NCBI RefSeq assembly: GCF_020740795.1
Contig: NC_067287.1
Span: 17,251,501-17,315,500 of the forward strand
Direction of reading: 5' to 3'
Source: Apus apus
Taxonomy: Eukaryota; Chordata; Aves; Apodiformes; Apodidae
Length of the DNA: 64,000 nt
In this document: one piece after another, positions 49,901 to 58,477 of the stretch
How the letters are laid out: every line of letters begins with the position of its first letter
Numbering within the stretch: the first letter of the stretch is position 1
Position numbers and translations under genes: made by a program
The notes under the pieces: generated by a model
Databases searched by the model: none
Told to the model about the DNA's origin: nothing
Seen by the model: the letters and a program-made list of their open reading frames with translations, nothing else

Positions 49901-50927
49901 CTTCTTCTTTTAAATTTCCTATGTTCTTGGCCGCTTCTCAGATCTTCTTATTCCTCATTCTCCTTTTGCTTCTTCCCACACAACCCTCATTCTGACACCA
50001 AGAAGAAAATCTCTTTTTTTTTAAAGCTTCCTGAGAAAAACTGCTGATACTGTCTCACCACACCCCTATCTACAGCAATGTATTAATACCAGCGCTCAAT
50101 TACTGCAGCTCAACACTCTTGCCATGAAGTTTCTACTTTACACCTTCATCTACAAAACCCGGCCTGTCAAACGATTCAAAACATATGTGAGGTCCAACCA
50201 CGTACCGAAGAGCTGACCCACTTCCCAGCAGCTCTCACCCAGCTGGCGGCTCCGGCTTCCGAGGCAATTGCTCAACGTCAAACTTTCCCACCTGCTCCCG
50301 GGAGGGCTCGGTGTGAGCCTCCTTCCTCACTCTCCCAGCATGAAGCTGCGAATAAACGCGCCGGCTGGACGCCCTGCAGGGTCCGGCCCGAGTTGGGGTG
50401 ATTTCTCCTCTGGAGGTACCAGGCCAAAAGCCTCCCTCCCTCCCTCCCTCCCTCCCCCGCCCCGCACCCCGCCGGGCCGGCGCTGCGTGGGCTCGGGGCA
50501 CGGGGAACGTGGCACCCGGGGCCGGCGGGGCAGCGGCCGGTTTCGCGACGCCCCGGGCGGAGCGGAAGGTCCCGAAGGGAGGTTTGGGTGGTTTTTTTTT
50601 TTTCCTCCTTTTTCTGCTTCTCCTTGTAAGTTTCCCACGTTGTTTCCACGCAGTTGGACTTTGCCACCCAGCGCAAAGCCCGGAGGTGCCAGCACCCGTT
50701 TGCGGCGAAAAGCCCGTCACTGTCTCACCTCTCCCCCCACCTCCGGAGTCCGCGGCGGCAGAAAAGGGCCTTCCGCGCCCCTAGCTCCGCTGCGCACCCG
50801 CGCAGCGCCCACACCCTTCGCAAGGTGGGGCGCCCGGCTTACCTGAAGGGTCCCGTTGGGCCGCGCAACAGACGAGGAAGCAGGCGAGGCCGCAGGCGGC
50901 CAGGCAGAGCTCCGCCGGCCGCGCCAT
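7808..50927 (-). CDS. LY75: LY75 (DEC-205/CD205), complete 35-exon coding region
   Basis: Type I endocytic receptor of the mannose receptor family. In mammals it is found on dendritic cells and thymic epithelium and carries ligands to late endosomal antigen-loading compartments. The 35 exons below total 5,178 nt and 1,725 residues, with all phases compatible. Domains: signal peptide 1-23, ricin-B-like CysR about 30-153, fibronectin II about 154-210, ten CTLDs about 212-1664, transmembrane helix about 1670-1692, tail 1693-1725. Ten CTLDs separate LY75 from MRC1, MRC2 and PLA2R1, which have eight. The tail FSTVRYQRG matches the LY75-type FSSVRY element I remember from human. WIGL-type core motifs recur in most CTLDs, but canonical EPN or QPD plus WND calcium/sugar ligands are not evident. 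Intron 3 appears to use a GC donor. No frameshift or internal stop was found. Exon edges were read by eye. Confidence 0.97.
8903..9070 (-). CDS. LY75: LY75 exon 34: CTLD10, C-terminal part
   Basis: Residues 1609-1664. [46 protein letters not shown]. The phase-1 donor after APSG is the one that, in human, can splice to CD302 exon 2 in LY75-CD302 read-through transcripts. Confidence 0.95.
9508..9630 (-). CDS. LY75: LY75 exon 33: CTLD10, core
   Basis: Residues 1568-1608. [20 protein letters not shown] then [11 protein letters not shown], the second helix and WLGL core. Confidence 0.95.
10640..10807 (-). CDS. LY75: LY75 exon 32: CTLD10, N-terminal part
   Basis: Residues 1512-1567. [20 protein letters not shown] then [17 protein letters not shown]: the opening cysteines and first helix of CTLD10, with one sequon (NFS). 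The donor is GTATGT. Confidence 0.95.
11280..11454 (-). CDS. LY75: LY75 exon 31: CTLD9, C-terminal half
   Basis: Residues 1454-1511. [46 protein letters not shown]. Sequons NTT and NRT are visible. Ends in phase 1. Confidence 0.95.
12526..12746 (-). CDS. LY75: LY75 exon 30: CTLD9, N-terminal half
   Basis: Residues 1380-1453. [51 protein letters not shown] sequon (NRT) is present. Ends in phase 0. Confidence 0.95.
13117..13311 (-). CDS. LY75: LY75 exon 29: CTLD8 end and linker
   Basis: Residues 1315-1379. [43 protein letters not shown]. One closing cysteine is visible, so the disulphide pattern is reduced compared with CTLD1. Confidence 0.94.
13733..13855 (-). CDS. LY75: LY75 exon 28: CTLD8, core
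   Basis: Residues 1274-1314. [18 protein letters not shown] is the second helix and [12 protein letters not shown] the core motif. Confidence 0.95.
14794..14955 (-). CDS. LY75: LY75 exon 27: CTLD8, N-terminal part
   Basis: Residues 1220-1273. [20 protein letters not shown] then [20 protein letters not shown] and CKKM: the opening cysteines and first helix of CTLD8. Confidence 0.95.
16081..16249 (-). CDS. LY75: LY75 exon 26: CTLD7, C-terminal half
   Basis: Residues 1164-1219. [44 protein letters not shown]. An acidic insert DDDEE lies in the long loop. Ends in phase 1. Confidence 0.95.
17948..18180 (-). CDS. LY75: LY75 exon 25: CTLD7, N-terminal half
   Basis: Residues 1086-1163. [50 protein letters not shown]. 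The helices and the WTGL core sit on one exon. The usual N-terminal Cys pair is absent, as in the human domain I remember. Ends in phase 0. Confidence 0.95.
20664..20793 (-). CDS. LY75: LY75 exon 24: CTLD6, C-terminal part
   Basis: Residues 1043-1085. [29 protein letters not shown]: the three closing cysteines of CTLD6 and a sequon (NFT). Confidence 0.95.
21483..21643 (-). CDS. LY75: LY75 exon 23: CTLD6, core
   Basis: Residues 989-1042. [20 protein letters not shown] then [17 protein letters not shown]. Ends in phase 0. A G-rich run and an A tract lie about 65 to 100 bases after the donor in the transcript (21387-21418 on the plus strand). Confidence 0.95.
23622..23727 (-). CDS. LY75: LY75 exon 22: CTLD6 helices
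   Basis: Residues 954-988. [19 protein letters not shown] then [13 protein letters not shown]: the first cysteine pair and both helices of CTLD6. Confidence 0.94.
24717..24853 (-). CDS. LY75: LY75 exon 21: CTLD5 end and CTLD6 start
   Basis: Residues 908-953. [16 protein letters not shown] closes CTLD5; [13 protein letters not shown] opens CTLD6. Ends in phase 0. Confidence 0.94.
25110..25250 (+). repeat. Intronic repeat copy A (intron 20)
   Basis: About 140 bases that match 26503-26651 in the same orientation, including an exact shared run AAAGCCAAAAGGAATCCTTT and the segment GGCATAGAGGGT. It lies on the 3' side of exon 20. Not recognised as a named repeat family. Confidence 0.8.
25940..26016 (-). 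CDS. LY75: LY75 exon 20: CTLD5, middle
   Basis: Residues 882-907. [20 protein letters not shown] keeps one conserved cysteine but is otherwise the least conserved segment. The acceptor TTTCTACCCAG keeps frame; a second AG seven bases later would not. The exon lies between the two copies of a ~150-bp intronic repeat. Confidence 0.88.
26503..26651 (+). repeat. Intronic repeat copy B (intron 19)
   Basis: Second copy of the repeat at 25110-25250, offset by about 1.39 kb. It lies on the 5' side of exon 20. The intervening exon itself is not duplicated. Confidence 0.8.
27119..27183 (-). CDS. LY75: LY75 exon 19: CTLD5, degenerate core
   Basis: Residues 861-881. [18 protein letters not shown]: the usual WIGL core is replaced by WWLKF. 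The human protein, as I remember it, is also degenerate here (KWWIRI). The donor is CC before GTATGT. Confidence 0.88.
28250..28425 (-). CDS. LY75: LY75 exon 18: CTLD5, N-terminal part
   Basis: Residues 802-860. [19 protein letters not shown] then [19 protein letters not shown], the first helix and cysteine of CTLD5, and [13 protein letters not shown]. Ends in phase 0. Confidence 0.94.
28695..28730 (-). CDS. LY75: LY75 exon 17: 36-bp inter-CTLD linker exon
   Basis: Residues 790-801, reading [12 protein letters not shown] across the junctions. It matches the human linker TPKTPDWYNP that I remember. Phase 1 on both sides and a length divisible by three mean that skipping it would keep the frame. 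Confidence 0.9.
29540..29654 (-). CDS. LY75: LY75 exon 16: CTLD4, C-terminal part
   Basis: Residues 752-789. [20 protein letters not shown], then [15 protein letters not shown], the final CTLD4 cysteines. Ends in phase 1. Confidence 0.94.
31063..31131 (-). CDS. LY75: LY75 exon 15: CTLD4 loop
   Basis: Residues 729-751, phase 0 on both sides. [19 protein letters not shown] then AALK; the cysteine pairs with the C-terminal CTLD4 cysteines in the next exon. Confidence 0.93.
31700..31781 (-). CDS. LY75: LY75 exon 14: CTLD4, core
   Basis: Residues 701-728, ending in phase 0. [20 protein letters not shown] is the CTLD core motif with its following loop. It follows the largest intron of the gene, about 4.6 kb, in which I saw no recognisable gene. 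Confidence 0.94.
31782..36358. other. LY75 intron 13 (longest)
   Basis: About 4.6 kb of AT-rich intron between exons 13 and 14. No exon-like segment, RNA gene or recognisable mobile element was seen by eye. Confidence 0.6.
36359..36501 (-). CDS. LY75: LY75 exon 13: CTLD4 helices (weak acceptor)
   Basis: Residues 654-700. [20 protein letters not shown] and [18 protein letters not shown] form the CTLD4 helices. The acceptor TTGTTGTGAAG has a poor pyrimidine tract. A stronger-looking AG (TTCTTCCACAG) lies 11 bases inside the exon but would give an immediate TGA, so the upstream AG was chosen. Confidence 0.92.
37877..38064 (-). CDS. LY75: LY75 exon 12: CTLD3 end and CTLD4 start
   Basis: Residues 591-653, ending in phase 0. 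[23 protein letters not shown] completes CTLD3; a proline-rich linker ([14 protein letters not shown]) leads to [15 protein letters not shown] of CTLD4. Confidence 0.95.
38250..38422 (-). CDS. LY75: LY75 exon 11: CTLD3, core
   Basis: Residues 533-590. [14 protein letters not shown] is the second helix, [10 protein letters not shown] the core motif, and [10 protein letters not shown] the loop strand. Confidence 0.95.
38781..38869 (-). CDS. LY75: LY75 exon 10: CTLD3, N-terminal part
   Basis: Residues 504-532. [17 protein letters not shown] and [11 protein letters not shown] supply two CTLD3 cysteines and an N-glycosylation sequon (NLT). Ends in phase 2. Confidence 0.94.
40096..40206 (-). CDS. 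LY75: LY75 exon 9: CTLD2 end and linker to CTLD3
   Basis: Residues 467-503; phase 0 on both sides. [20 protein letters not shown] closes CTLD2, and DKSCSLEE begins CTLD3. Confidence 0.95.
41100..41257 (-). CDS. LY75: LY75 exon 8: CTLD2, core
   Basis: Residues 414-466, ending in phase 0. [20 protein letters not shown] is the CTLD core; [14 protein letters not shown] is the long loop, with E-P-K in the position I remember as E-P-N in human LY75. Ends in NCVSYAGE. Confidence 0.95.
41688..42119. repeat. Octanucleotide minisatellite (AGAAAGGG)x54 in LY75 intron 7
   Basis: Fifty-four head-to-tail copies of AGAAAGGG, with one substitution (G to A at 41950). All purines on the plus strand, so the LY75 transcript carries the pyrimidine strand. 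It sits about 210 bases after the exon 7 donor and 430 before the exon 8 acceptor. The long open frame through it, with an SLSPFLPF period, is an artefact of repetition. Confidence 0.98.
42330..42518 (-). CDS. LY75: LY75 exon 7: CTLD2, N-terminal part
   Basis: Residues 351-413. [17 protein letters not shown] opens CTLD2; [20 protein letters not shown] gives the helix Cys and second helix. The donor region (GTGAGT) lies about 200 bases before the octanucleotide minisatellite of intron 7. Confidence 0.95.
44209..44349 (-). CDS. LY75: LY75 exon 6: CTLD1, C-terminal part
   Basis: Residues 304-350. [17 protein letters not shown] and LPYICKKSL hold the last three conserved cysteines of CTLD1. A short linker with the sequon NET follows. 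Confidence 0.95.
44665..44960. repeat. Diverged ~150-bp tandem duplication in LY75 intron 5
   Basis: The segment near 44665-44720 (GGGGAGAACCCTTTTTGCAG and following) recurs with mismatches at about 44815-44870 (GAGCAGAACTCCTTTTTGCA and following). The spacing is about 150 bases, and flanking parts also correspond. Two copies, clearly diverged. Confidence 0.65.
46043..46153 (-). CDS. LY75: LY75 exon 5: CTLD1, core WIGL segment
   Basis: Residues 267-303. [11 protein letters not shown] is the canonical CTLD core, and [18 protein letters not shown] is the long-loop region. No EPN or QPD is present where a sugar-binding CTLD would carry one. Confidence 0.95.
46787..46951 (-). CDS. LY75: LY75 exon 4: CTLD1, N-terminal part
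   Basis: Residues 212-266, phase 1 to phase 1. Contains [10 protein letters not shown], then [20 protein letters not shown], the first disulphide region and alpha-helix of a C-type lectin fold, and [14 protein letters not shown], the usual second helix. Confidence 0.95.
47229..47402 (-). CDS. LY75: LY75 exon 3: fibronectin type II domain (probable GC donor)
   Basis: Residues 154-211. [17 protein letters not shown] is followed by HHNC, KWCAT and GICLQP, giving the four cysteines and aromatic core of a fibronectin type II module. Ending at CCAG before GCACGT makes the junction Q-P-E-D-G-C, which matches the human spacing I remember. This implies a GC-AG intron. A weak GT nine bases further on (exon edge 47220) would insert three residues in frame. 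Confidence 0.9.
48400..48774 (-). CDS. LY75: LY75 exon 2: cysteine-rich (ricin B-type) domain
   Basis: Residues 29-153; begins and ends in phase 1. A beta-trefoil ricin-B-like module with six cysteines, in the contexts NKC, DDC, KQC, VDC, WRC and DIC, and tryptophans in WKWVS and LWWRC. Two N-glycosylation sequons, NAT and NSS, lie near its end. The related module of MRC1 binds sulfated sugars; I infer no ligand here. Confidence 0.95.
50843..50927 (-). CDS. LY75: LY75 exon 1: start codon and signal peptide
   Basis: Encodes residues 1-28 and ends in phase 1 at a GTAAG donor. The start MARPAEL precedes a hydrophobic, Cys/Ala/Leu-rich stretch ending near VCCAA, a plausible signal-peptidase site before QRDPS. 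The ATG has G at +4 and lies inside the CpG island. An in-frame ATG 40 codons upstream (51045-51047) exists, but it would bury the signal peptide, so it was not chosen. Confidence 0.93.
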
Positions 50928-51150
50928 CCCCCCGCGGCGCGGCGCGCAGGCTGCGCGGAGCGGGCGCGCAGCCGGGTTCGGTCTGGCGGAGCGTTGCGCC
51001 GGGACAGCGAGCGGCAGCCAGGATTGGCCCGCCCCAGGACGCGTCACTTGTTGCCAGGAGAAAAGCGGCCGTGGATTTGCGGCTGAGTTTGGGGAGCTGG
51101 GAGGGGGCGGGGCGGCCCGGGAAGGGCCGGTCCGTCCCGGGCCGGGAATT
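50928..51150 (-). promoter_or_regulatory. LY75: LY75 TATA-less proximal promoter
   Basis: On the minus strand, about 100 bases upstream of the ATG, a CCAAT box (51023-51027) directly adjoins a GC box GGGGCGGGCC (51026-51035), with a TGACG CRE-like half-site (51042-51047) just beyond. Another GC-box cluster lies at about 51103-51120. No TATA box is evident. The transcription start is not determinable. Confidence 0.6.
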
Positions 51151-51164
51151 GCACGGGTACGGCT

Positions 51165-54100
51165 TAGGGGAGTGATGCACGGGGAAGGGAACCGCGTGTG
51201 GAAGAGTGAAAAGATGAGTAAAACACGGGGGAAATGAAGGGAAAATAAGGAGAGGGGAAAAGAAGGAAGGGGAAAAAAAAAAAAAGGGAAGGATTAGAGT
51301 TAAAGCTTTAAAAAAAGTTTTTAGAAGTTCAGTTGGGAAAGAAGAGAAGGTGTAAGTGAAAGGGAAAGTGAAAAAAATGCAAAAAGAGGAGAGAATATAA
51401 ACAACATTTAATAAATAATAATAGGCACTGAAGTAAAATACCTTAAAATGTCTCAAATAACACATTTCTAAACATTACCCTGTGACCCTCACCACCTCTG
51501 GCCACAGAAGGTCACAACTCCATCCCTGGGGCAGGGCACCTCTGGCCCAGGGGTGTGGGGCAGATGGTCAGCCCCACAAGGCAGGGGCCAGGAGTGGCTG
51601 CCCTGCCAGTGAGGTGACCAAGGGGACCTGGTGTAACCCCCAGGGTCCCCCTGTACTGCAGTAGCACTTGTGTTAGGGGGCTGCTGGCTGCAGGCACCTG
51701 GCTGGATTCCACAGCCCTCACCACCACAGAGAGCATCAGTGACCCCCCCATGGCCAGGTGTCAAATCCCTCCTGTATTTGCCTCTAGGACCTTTGCAAAG
51801 CTGGTAGAGGGAACAGTAGTGGGATGGGCAACTTTCCCATACTTTCAACGAGTTTTCTGATAGCTAGCAGCTACAGTTGCAATTGTCTGATCCATGTCTG
51901 CCAGGGAAGGGGGAGGAGAGGATGAGATTGGGAGCAGCTGAAGTAACTGTTGCTGAGAAAATTATGGTGCTGGCTACAGAAAGTTATAGGAACCAAAAAT
52001 AAAAACACAAAGACATGGAAAACCAGTTGGCCTGAATGAGGGAAAGAAAAAGGGAAACTGACAGAAAGTTTGTGAAACAAAATCATGTTTGTTTATAGCT
52101 GCATGTTGGGTTAGTCGGCACTGACCTGGAAAGGCTGCATCGCTCAAACCCCAACTGTGCAAGAAAGCACTTGCAAAGTCACAAGAACCAAATTTTTTTG
52201 GCTAGGAAAATCTGTTTTGATTAGACTTGGCAGAGTAGTCATTCAGGAAAAGAAATACTGGATTTTCATAAAGATGGGGAGTGCAACTTGGAGTCTGTTT
52301 TATGCATTTCAAATATGCCCGTTGTGTAGAAATCTGGACACCCGGGGAATGCAGGAGTTGAGGGTGTGCCGGGCTGGGAATTGAATGGAAAGACAGTGAA
52401 CAAAACCAGGCATCTGTAAGTGAGCAAATGTTCTCTCCTGCTGGAAACCACAGAGCAAGACCTGGCTGCCAAGGCAGGAGCTGTTTGAAAAATCAGAAAT
52501 CAGGTTCAGGCAGAGAGGGGTCCATAGCTGCAGCAAAATCAAAGCTGTCCTACCAGAAATTGTTCATTTTGTGGAAGAACAAAGCTTTAAAGCCTCCACA
52601 CAGAGAGTGGGAGGCAGAAATTCCCCACTGACGATACAAAAGCAAGCTATTGAAACTAAAATTAAATAGGTAGTGGGATGGTGTGTCTCTTTAAATAAAA
52701 CATCATAATAAGAACTAGGAGGTGTGAGCCCTGCCTCTTCATTAACCTTTCTGTGTGTGCTATTTTCCGTGTAATAACGGACTGTCCCAGTTTGGGTATG
52801 GACAGTAGTAGAATTTAACTTTTAAACTAATAATGTGCAGTGCATACTGAACATACAGCAGAAATTCTGAAATTAACGGCATCCTATTTACCAAACATGT
52901 ATCAGCAAATCGGTACATTAATACAGGGGAGGTTCTCTCAAGGTATCTTAATGCATATAACATACGCTCTCCAACGTGCACTTCCAATTTGAGGTCCTTT
53001 TTTGTGTGTCTGTTTATAAAATATCATGTTGAATAACACAGGATCAGCCCCTGTTTCTGACTCAAAAATTAAGAACTGCCCAAGGACAGAAAAGATTGCT
53101 GTTTGCAGTGATGCCCCTTAGTTTCAGTTCTGTATGCATGTGCATGTCTTACACTTCAACTCTGACCTCTGTAAGAGGAAATACACAATGTACAGCCCTG
53201 CTGAGTCCACCAAAATACATAATTTTCCTCTGCCCCCAGCCGAGCAGCAGACAGTACATACATCACACCTATACAACTATTTTGTTAAAGACCTTTACAC
53301 GTGAAACAAGAAGTCAGTGTTTTGATGACAGACATTTAAAAAATGAAAAGTTATTGAAAATCACATATAAAAAGTAGTACTACAGTGTTTGTTGTTTTTT
53401 TTTCTCTCAAGAGCAGTTACAAAAAAAGCCTAAATGCAAATACTTATTGTTGGGTTTGTTCTTTCTTTTTCGTGTGTCTTCTACTAAGATGAAAAAAAAT
53501 AATAATAAAAAAATAAGTTGGGTTTTTTGGTCTGTGGAAACGATCAATTGAAAGCTAATGTGTTAACCCTTCAGTGGGCTTGCACAGTTTCTCTGTGGCT
53601 AATCAAATTTTGTGAAATCTGAGGCCATGCAGTCCCCTGCTAAGGCAAAGGACTGTCATGTCTGCCTGTGCAGGGCAAAACCTACTGTGACAACACTGAT
53701 CTCTGTATGACACACTGATGCAGACACCAATGCCAAAGGAATTGGAAGGAAATGAGTGCTGGAGAATATCCTTTGGTAATTTTGTATCACATGAGCTCAA
53801 CCAGATATCCACACAACCCACCCAGAAAAGCCAGCCCCCATGACTATCACAAGACTAACAGCTGCCACCAGTAACTTCCAGACTGCCAAGTCCTCACCTG
53901 AGTAGAGTCAATGTCATTCTGTTTCCCTAGAGATGGAGCACATCAACATTTATACAACAGGTATCTGTTTCTAGTATTAGTTAGTGCATAACACTGCTAC
54001 ATGAGGTTGGAGAGTAGGACTTGAAAAGTCACCACATTCCTCTCCCCTCCATGGTACAGCATCTTACTCATCCTCAAAAAGGTGAGAAGTCCCCACACAT

Positions 54101-57100
54101 CTTTTCCTAATGGAGCCAGATTTCAAAGGCAATATCTCAAACAACTTTTACTCTGCTGAATTTGCTAATCCTTTGATCTAAGCCATCTCTCCTGTGGAAG
54201 ACTCCTGGTTTCCTCTTGTCATTCATGTTTTAATCATGCCAGATTTTTAAAAAAGGAGGATTAAAAAAATTTCACTGAGGTAGATGGCTGTGAAGGGAGC
54301 ATTCACTCTGCAAATAAAAACAAACCGACCGGTATTTTGGAAAGAAAAGTGCAGGAGAAAAACAAAATCAGTGTCTGTCATATGGTAACCTATGGAACTC
54401 TAATAGTTTTCTGTTAATTGAATAAGTGGGTTTGTACCAAAGCTTATCAAAATTCTAACAATGCCAAAGTCTACATCTTAAAGGATTTTCCCTAGCTTTA
54501 TCAATGATGCTTCTGCACTTAATGTGAGCTGCACAGCAGCATTACTCACAGCATAATCAGTGAACAATTCCTGCAAATTTGTGATTGCAAATCACAAGAG
54601 TTATCACGTCCCCATGAATACCTACTGTTCATTGCAAAGCAGCACTAATAGCAAAGCAAACTTCAACCATGCCTACAGAGATCAACAAATACAGAATCTC
54701 AGAGAGAGGAGGGACCCAACCACAGAGCTGACAGTAATGCACAGCAGCCTTTTCTCTTGCTTCCAAGCAGATAACTTTGCCTTTCCACTCAAAAAAAGCC
54801 TTTTGAGGTGCCAACTTCTAGCAGAAGTCTTTCTTCCTCATCAACAGATAATTTCTTTGCTTTTATGCCCACATGCTTATAACAATAGCATTACCTGCAG
54901 AAAGTGTCAACACCTGTCTATCCATAAATCTCCACCCCATCTCCCGTCTGCTCACCACATGAAATAGACACTTCGCATGAGCAACCTTCCTCCCTCTTTT
55001 ATAAACAACACATTGTAATCCAGTTTTTCTTGCTGGGGTGAGTGCAACCACATGCCAGTGAGTACAAAGGGAATGCTGGAAAAGGATTTGCTACCTCCAG
55101 CATCTCCCAAGAGTGAGAAGGGGCTCTGGAGATGGCAATTTCTGCTCCTCCCTGCTTCCCCCATCAGTGTCTTTGAAACTGACGTCTTAACAGGGAATAC
55201 TAATTGTTTATTACTTTTTCCAGCTTGCAACATCTTTGCTTGCAATACCCAGGCCATTGCAGAAACAAAACACAACCAACCAAAAAAACCAACAAAACAA
55301 ACAAATGAGGGCTCAGGAGTGTTGCAGCAGTCACGTAATTTCCTGAGGCAGAGGACTTTCTCCAAGAAAGTCACAGTGCCCACAAAGCAGCCATCAAAGA
55401 TTTCAGTCTTACCTTGACTCTGCTACTAAATTTAGTATTAGAATGTGGCTCTGGTTTGAGTAAAATGCCTGCTAACCACTTAAAATATCAGCTCTGGACA
55501 TGTTTAAAGCTGCCTTAATGGAAAAGGAAACCAGACCATTGCAACTTTTACCATAAGCATGGCTAAAAGTAAAACTATTCTTTTTTGACACATACACAAG
55601 TTTGGCTTTATTGAGTTAATCCCATACATGGCCATGAAAAAAACAAACCTAAAATTCAAAGGAGAGGTGACAAGCATCCAGCAACTGGTTTGGATGCCAA
55701 GATCGTACCCAGAGACCTTTAAGCAGTAACTTTTGACTTGTTTTTGTATTAATTCCACCTGGATGGTCTTTTATTCATGGGCACTTTATTTGCTGGCTTG
55801 CTTTCTTACCTGGATGTTGAAGACAATTATTTTTAGACATGAAAGAATATTTCACTCTTAGCAAAAAGGGAACACAAAGAAAAATGGGTTTTCTCTGTTG
55901 TTGCTTTAGATTTCCTATGGCAACAACCTAACATTTCAGTACATTATGAAACTGTTGTATTGCACAGTAAACCTAAGGTGAAATAACACACTCTCCACTG
56001 AAATGTTACGTATTTCTTATATCTCTTTTAACAATTTCTATACAAGTCTTTGGCACAAGTTCCAAGGGTTTGAGTTTTTCATTACTTTTGAAGGGTTTGT
56101 TGGTTTTTTTTTAATTATTATTTTTGTTAGGAATCCTTACAGTTGCCTCTCTCAAAGTGTCACCATTCATAATAAACCTGCTAGATATTATTATAGGACT
56201 TTAGAGGCTGTCTCTTTCTCACACTACACAGAAACATGGTAGGTAACTTCCAGAAGTAATAAAAGGAGTTACAAATCTTTATTTTAGCACCAACCTCCTT
56301 TTTTACTCAAAGGTGACAATGCCAACTTCTGTAGTGCTGCCTCCAGCTTTGTCCTGCTGTGTATTCTAACTCAGATTAGACAAGGCCAAATGAAACAGTA
56401 GAAACAGGTTTGAGAAATAAGACAAAGAAAGCAGCCTGGACACATACACTCCCTGTCTTTGTTTGTTGATAGCAGGGAATGTCTTTCTCTGTGTGTTGGT
56501 TTGGCTTTGACTCCTGCTGGGATCTCTACATGCTCCTCAAACATCAACAAAATAATACAAGCAGCAATGTAACATTAAGAAAACCTGCTTACAACCATAA
56601 ACTAAGTGGCGAATGATACTCCTCTGTGCCACTTTAAAAAGGGTCTCTGACACCTGAGCTGTGCAATTTTAATGGAAATTTTGCCTTAGTGTAGTAGCTG
56701 TACTGGCAATGTTAATATGCTCAATTGCCTCAGAAGCTGTTTTCTGTTGTCACTGTACCAGTGTAGGATTACTACTCACATTATGATTGTGGGAGCTGGC
56801 AACTCAGATGGTATTTTGTACCACATTATATTTGTTGCAAAAAATGTAGTTTGGAGGAATGGTTTAAAAGAACATCAGTTATAATTTGGGAAATGTTTCT
56901 AAGCAAATAAAAATTAATTCAAGTGGAAGGGTTTTTAAAGTTAAATTATTTTTTTTTTTATTGTTGCCTTTTTTATATTTTTTTTTTCTTCAAACATGCA
57001 AAGCAGAACAATTCCCTAAAAGTGCTGAGGAAGAGTCCATGGGTTTGAGTCTCACATGCTGTTCCAGAGGCAAAACTCAGCTTGTTGAAGGGAAAATGAA

Positions 57101-58199
57101 GATACCCACTCCTATGGCACTCTCCAAAATGCCCCCACTGCCTTACATGTGAAAAGAAAGGGGCAAATTTTCAATGTGCAGCAGAGAGGATGGTATAAAG
57201 AGGAAAATTTCAGATTGATATATACTTGGAAATGCTTCTGATATAAAAAGTGCCTGTGTGGAAAAGGTGGACTCCATTTAGTATGCCATTGGCAAAGGCT
57301 TAGAAACTGTGGTCTTTTGAGCACAAGAGAGGCCAGAAAGCAGAAGTAAGGAATGGAAAGCAAATGGAGTGCCTTTTAAGGGAGAGAAAGAAAGAAAGAA
57401 ATAAACACTGCAACAACACATACTTTTACACAAATGCTAAAAATCCAATTGATAAATTGAGGTAAAGGAAATGCCTAGTCTTTCGTGAAGACAACATGCT
57501 AGACACATGTAGGGCATCACAGTACCAGAACACAATATATACAGAAAATATAAGATTCACCTCTACTGGTGATGGGGTAGTGAAATGTATTATTTTTATA
57601 ATAAATCAAATTTTAAAAATGGGGACCCAGCAGATGACACAGAATCTACATGGTCCAAAACACCAGCTTTAAGGATATGTAGAACTGTCTGCAGATTATC
57701 TGTATGACCTGAAGGACAGAGAGAGGGTATGCTGAGAGAAATCAGATGGGCAAAGAGGATGGGAAATACAACTAAAACTCTACTTGTTGTCTGGACACTA
57801 CAGCATTGGAATGTAACACAGGCTATGTCAGACTCTATCAATACTGTTCCACAGAGCAGTGGGACAGGAAGCCACAAAAGAGATGCAGCCCATCATTTGG
57901 TCCTCACTACTGTGCAAAATCTTGTCCTACACCTTCAGCTCATTATTGCTGTTCTGTGTTTATATTCAAAATTCTCACAGGCTTGACAAAGGCCAGGTAT
58001 TCACAGACTTTGCATCCAGTTTCAAAAAGGATAGAGACATAGAAATGAGAAACTATGAAGAGGAAGCAAGAAAGAGCAGCTAGGAACAGTATATTCTTAC
58101 CGATGGAGCTGAACTTTCTGAAGGATGCACATCAAGCCAGTGAATGCCATCTACTAAAGTCTGGGGAACCGGTAAAAGGATGTGGACACAGATAATATC
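51165..58199. other. Intergenic region upstream of LY75
   Basis: Begins with a purine-rich stretch (about 51180-51400) outside the CpG island. The rest is AT-rich with scattered short open frames and no recognised domain. The 3' end of PLA2R1, expected upstream in this direction from mammalian gene order, was not identified. Confidence 0.6.
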
Positions 58200-58477
58200 A
58201 CTGCAGGATAGATTATTAGAAAAAACAAGTTGAAGACATGTCCAAATGAAAAATACAGAAAGGATCCTAAACTGGCATGTTACAGGAAAACACAGTGAAA
58301 AAGCAATTTAAAAGTGTGAGCAGCAGCTAGAAAAAGGAATCCAAGCTAATATTAATTCTTTCTCTAGACACATCAAGACCAAGAATCTCACTAGAGTCTG
58401 GTGGATCAAGTGAAAACTGCAAAGTAAAAAAGAGGTGAAAAACATTTGCAGATAAGCTAAATTATATACTTACATGT
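58200..58477 (+). mobile_element. CR1 LINE fragment, left of the LTR
   Basis: Degenerate sequence resembling the CR1 reverse-transcriptase ORF, for example a GAGTCTGGTGGATCAAGTGA segment followed by GCAGATAAGCTAAAT. It is interrupted by the LTR at 58478. The left boundary is approximate, and all frames are broken. Confidence 0.55.

Larger units (their letters stand above)
50230..51160. promoter_or_regulatory. CpG island covering LY75 exon 1 and promoter
   Basis: A sharp change from AT-rich flanks to GC- and CpG-rich sequence, with many CG dinucleotides between about 50.2 and 51.16 kb. It spans the first coding exon and the start of intron 1. A CTCC-type microsatellite at about 50430-50455 lies inside it. 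The long overlapping open frames here come from GC-rich composition and are not called as genes. Confidence 0.85.

Noticed and set aside
50925-51047. Upstream in-frame ATG adding 40 residues to LY75
   Set aside because: It would place an Arg/Pro-rich segment ahead of the signal peptide; the ATG at 50925-50927 directly precedes the hydrophobic leader and fits the family.
50268-51465. Several long overlapping open frames on both strands
   Set aside because: They lie in the CpG island, where stop codons are rare, and have low-complexity Pro/Arg/Ala content. Only exon 1 of LY75 is supported.
57806-58042. 78-codon cysteine-rich open frame
   Set aside because: Several cysteines catch the eye, but there is no signal peptide or known spacing, two other frames are open over the same bases, and it lies next to decayed CR1 sequence.
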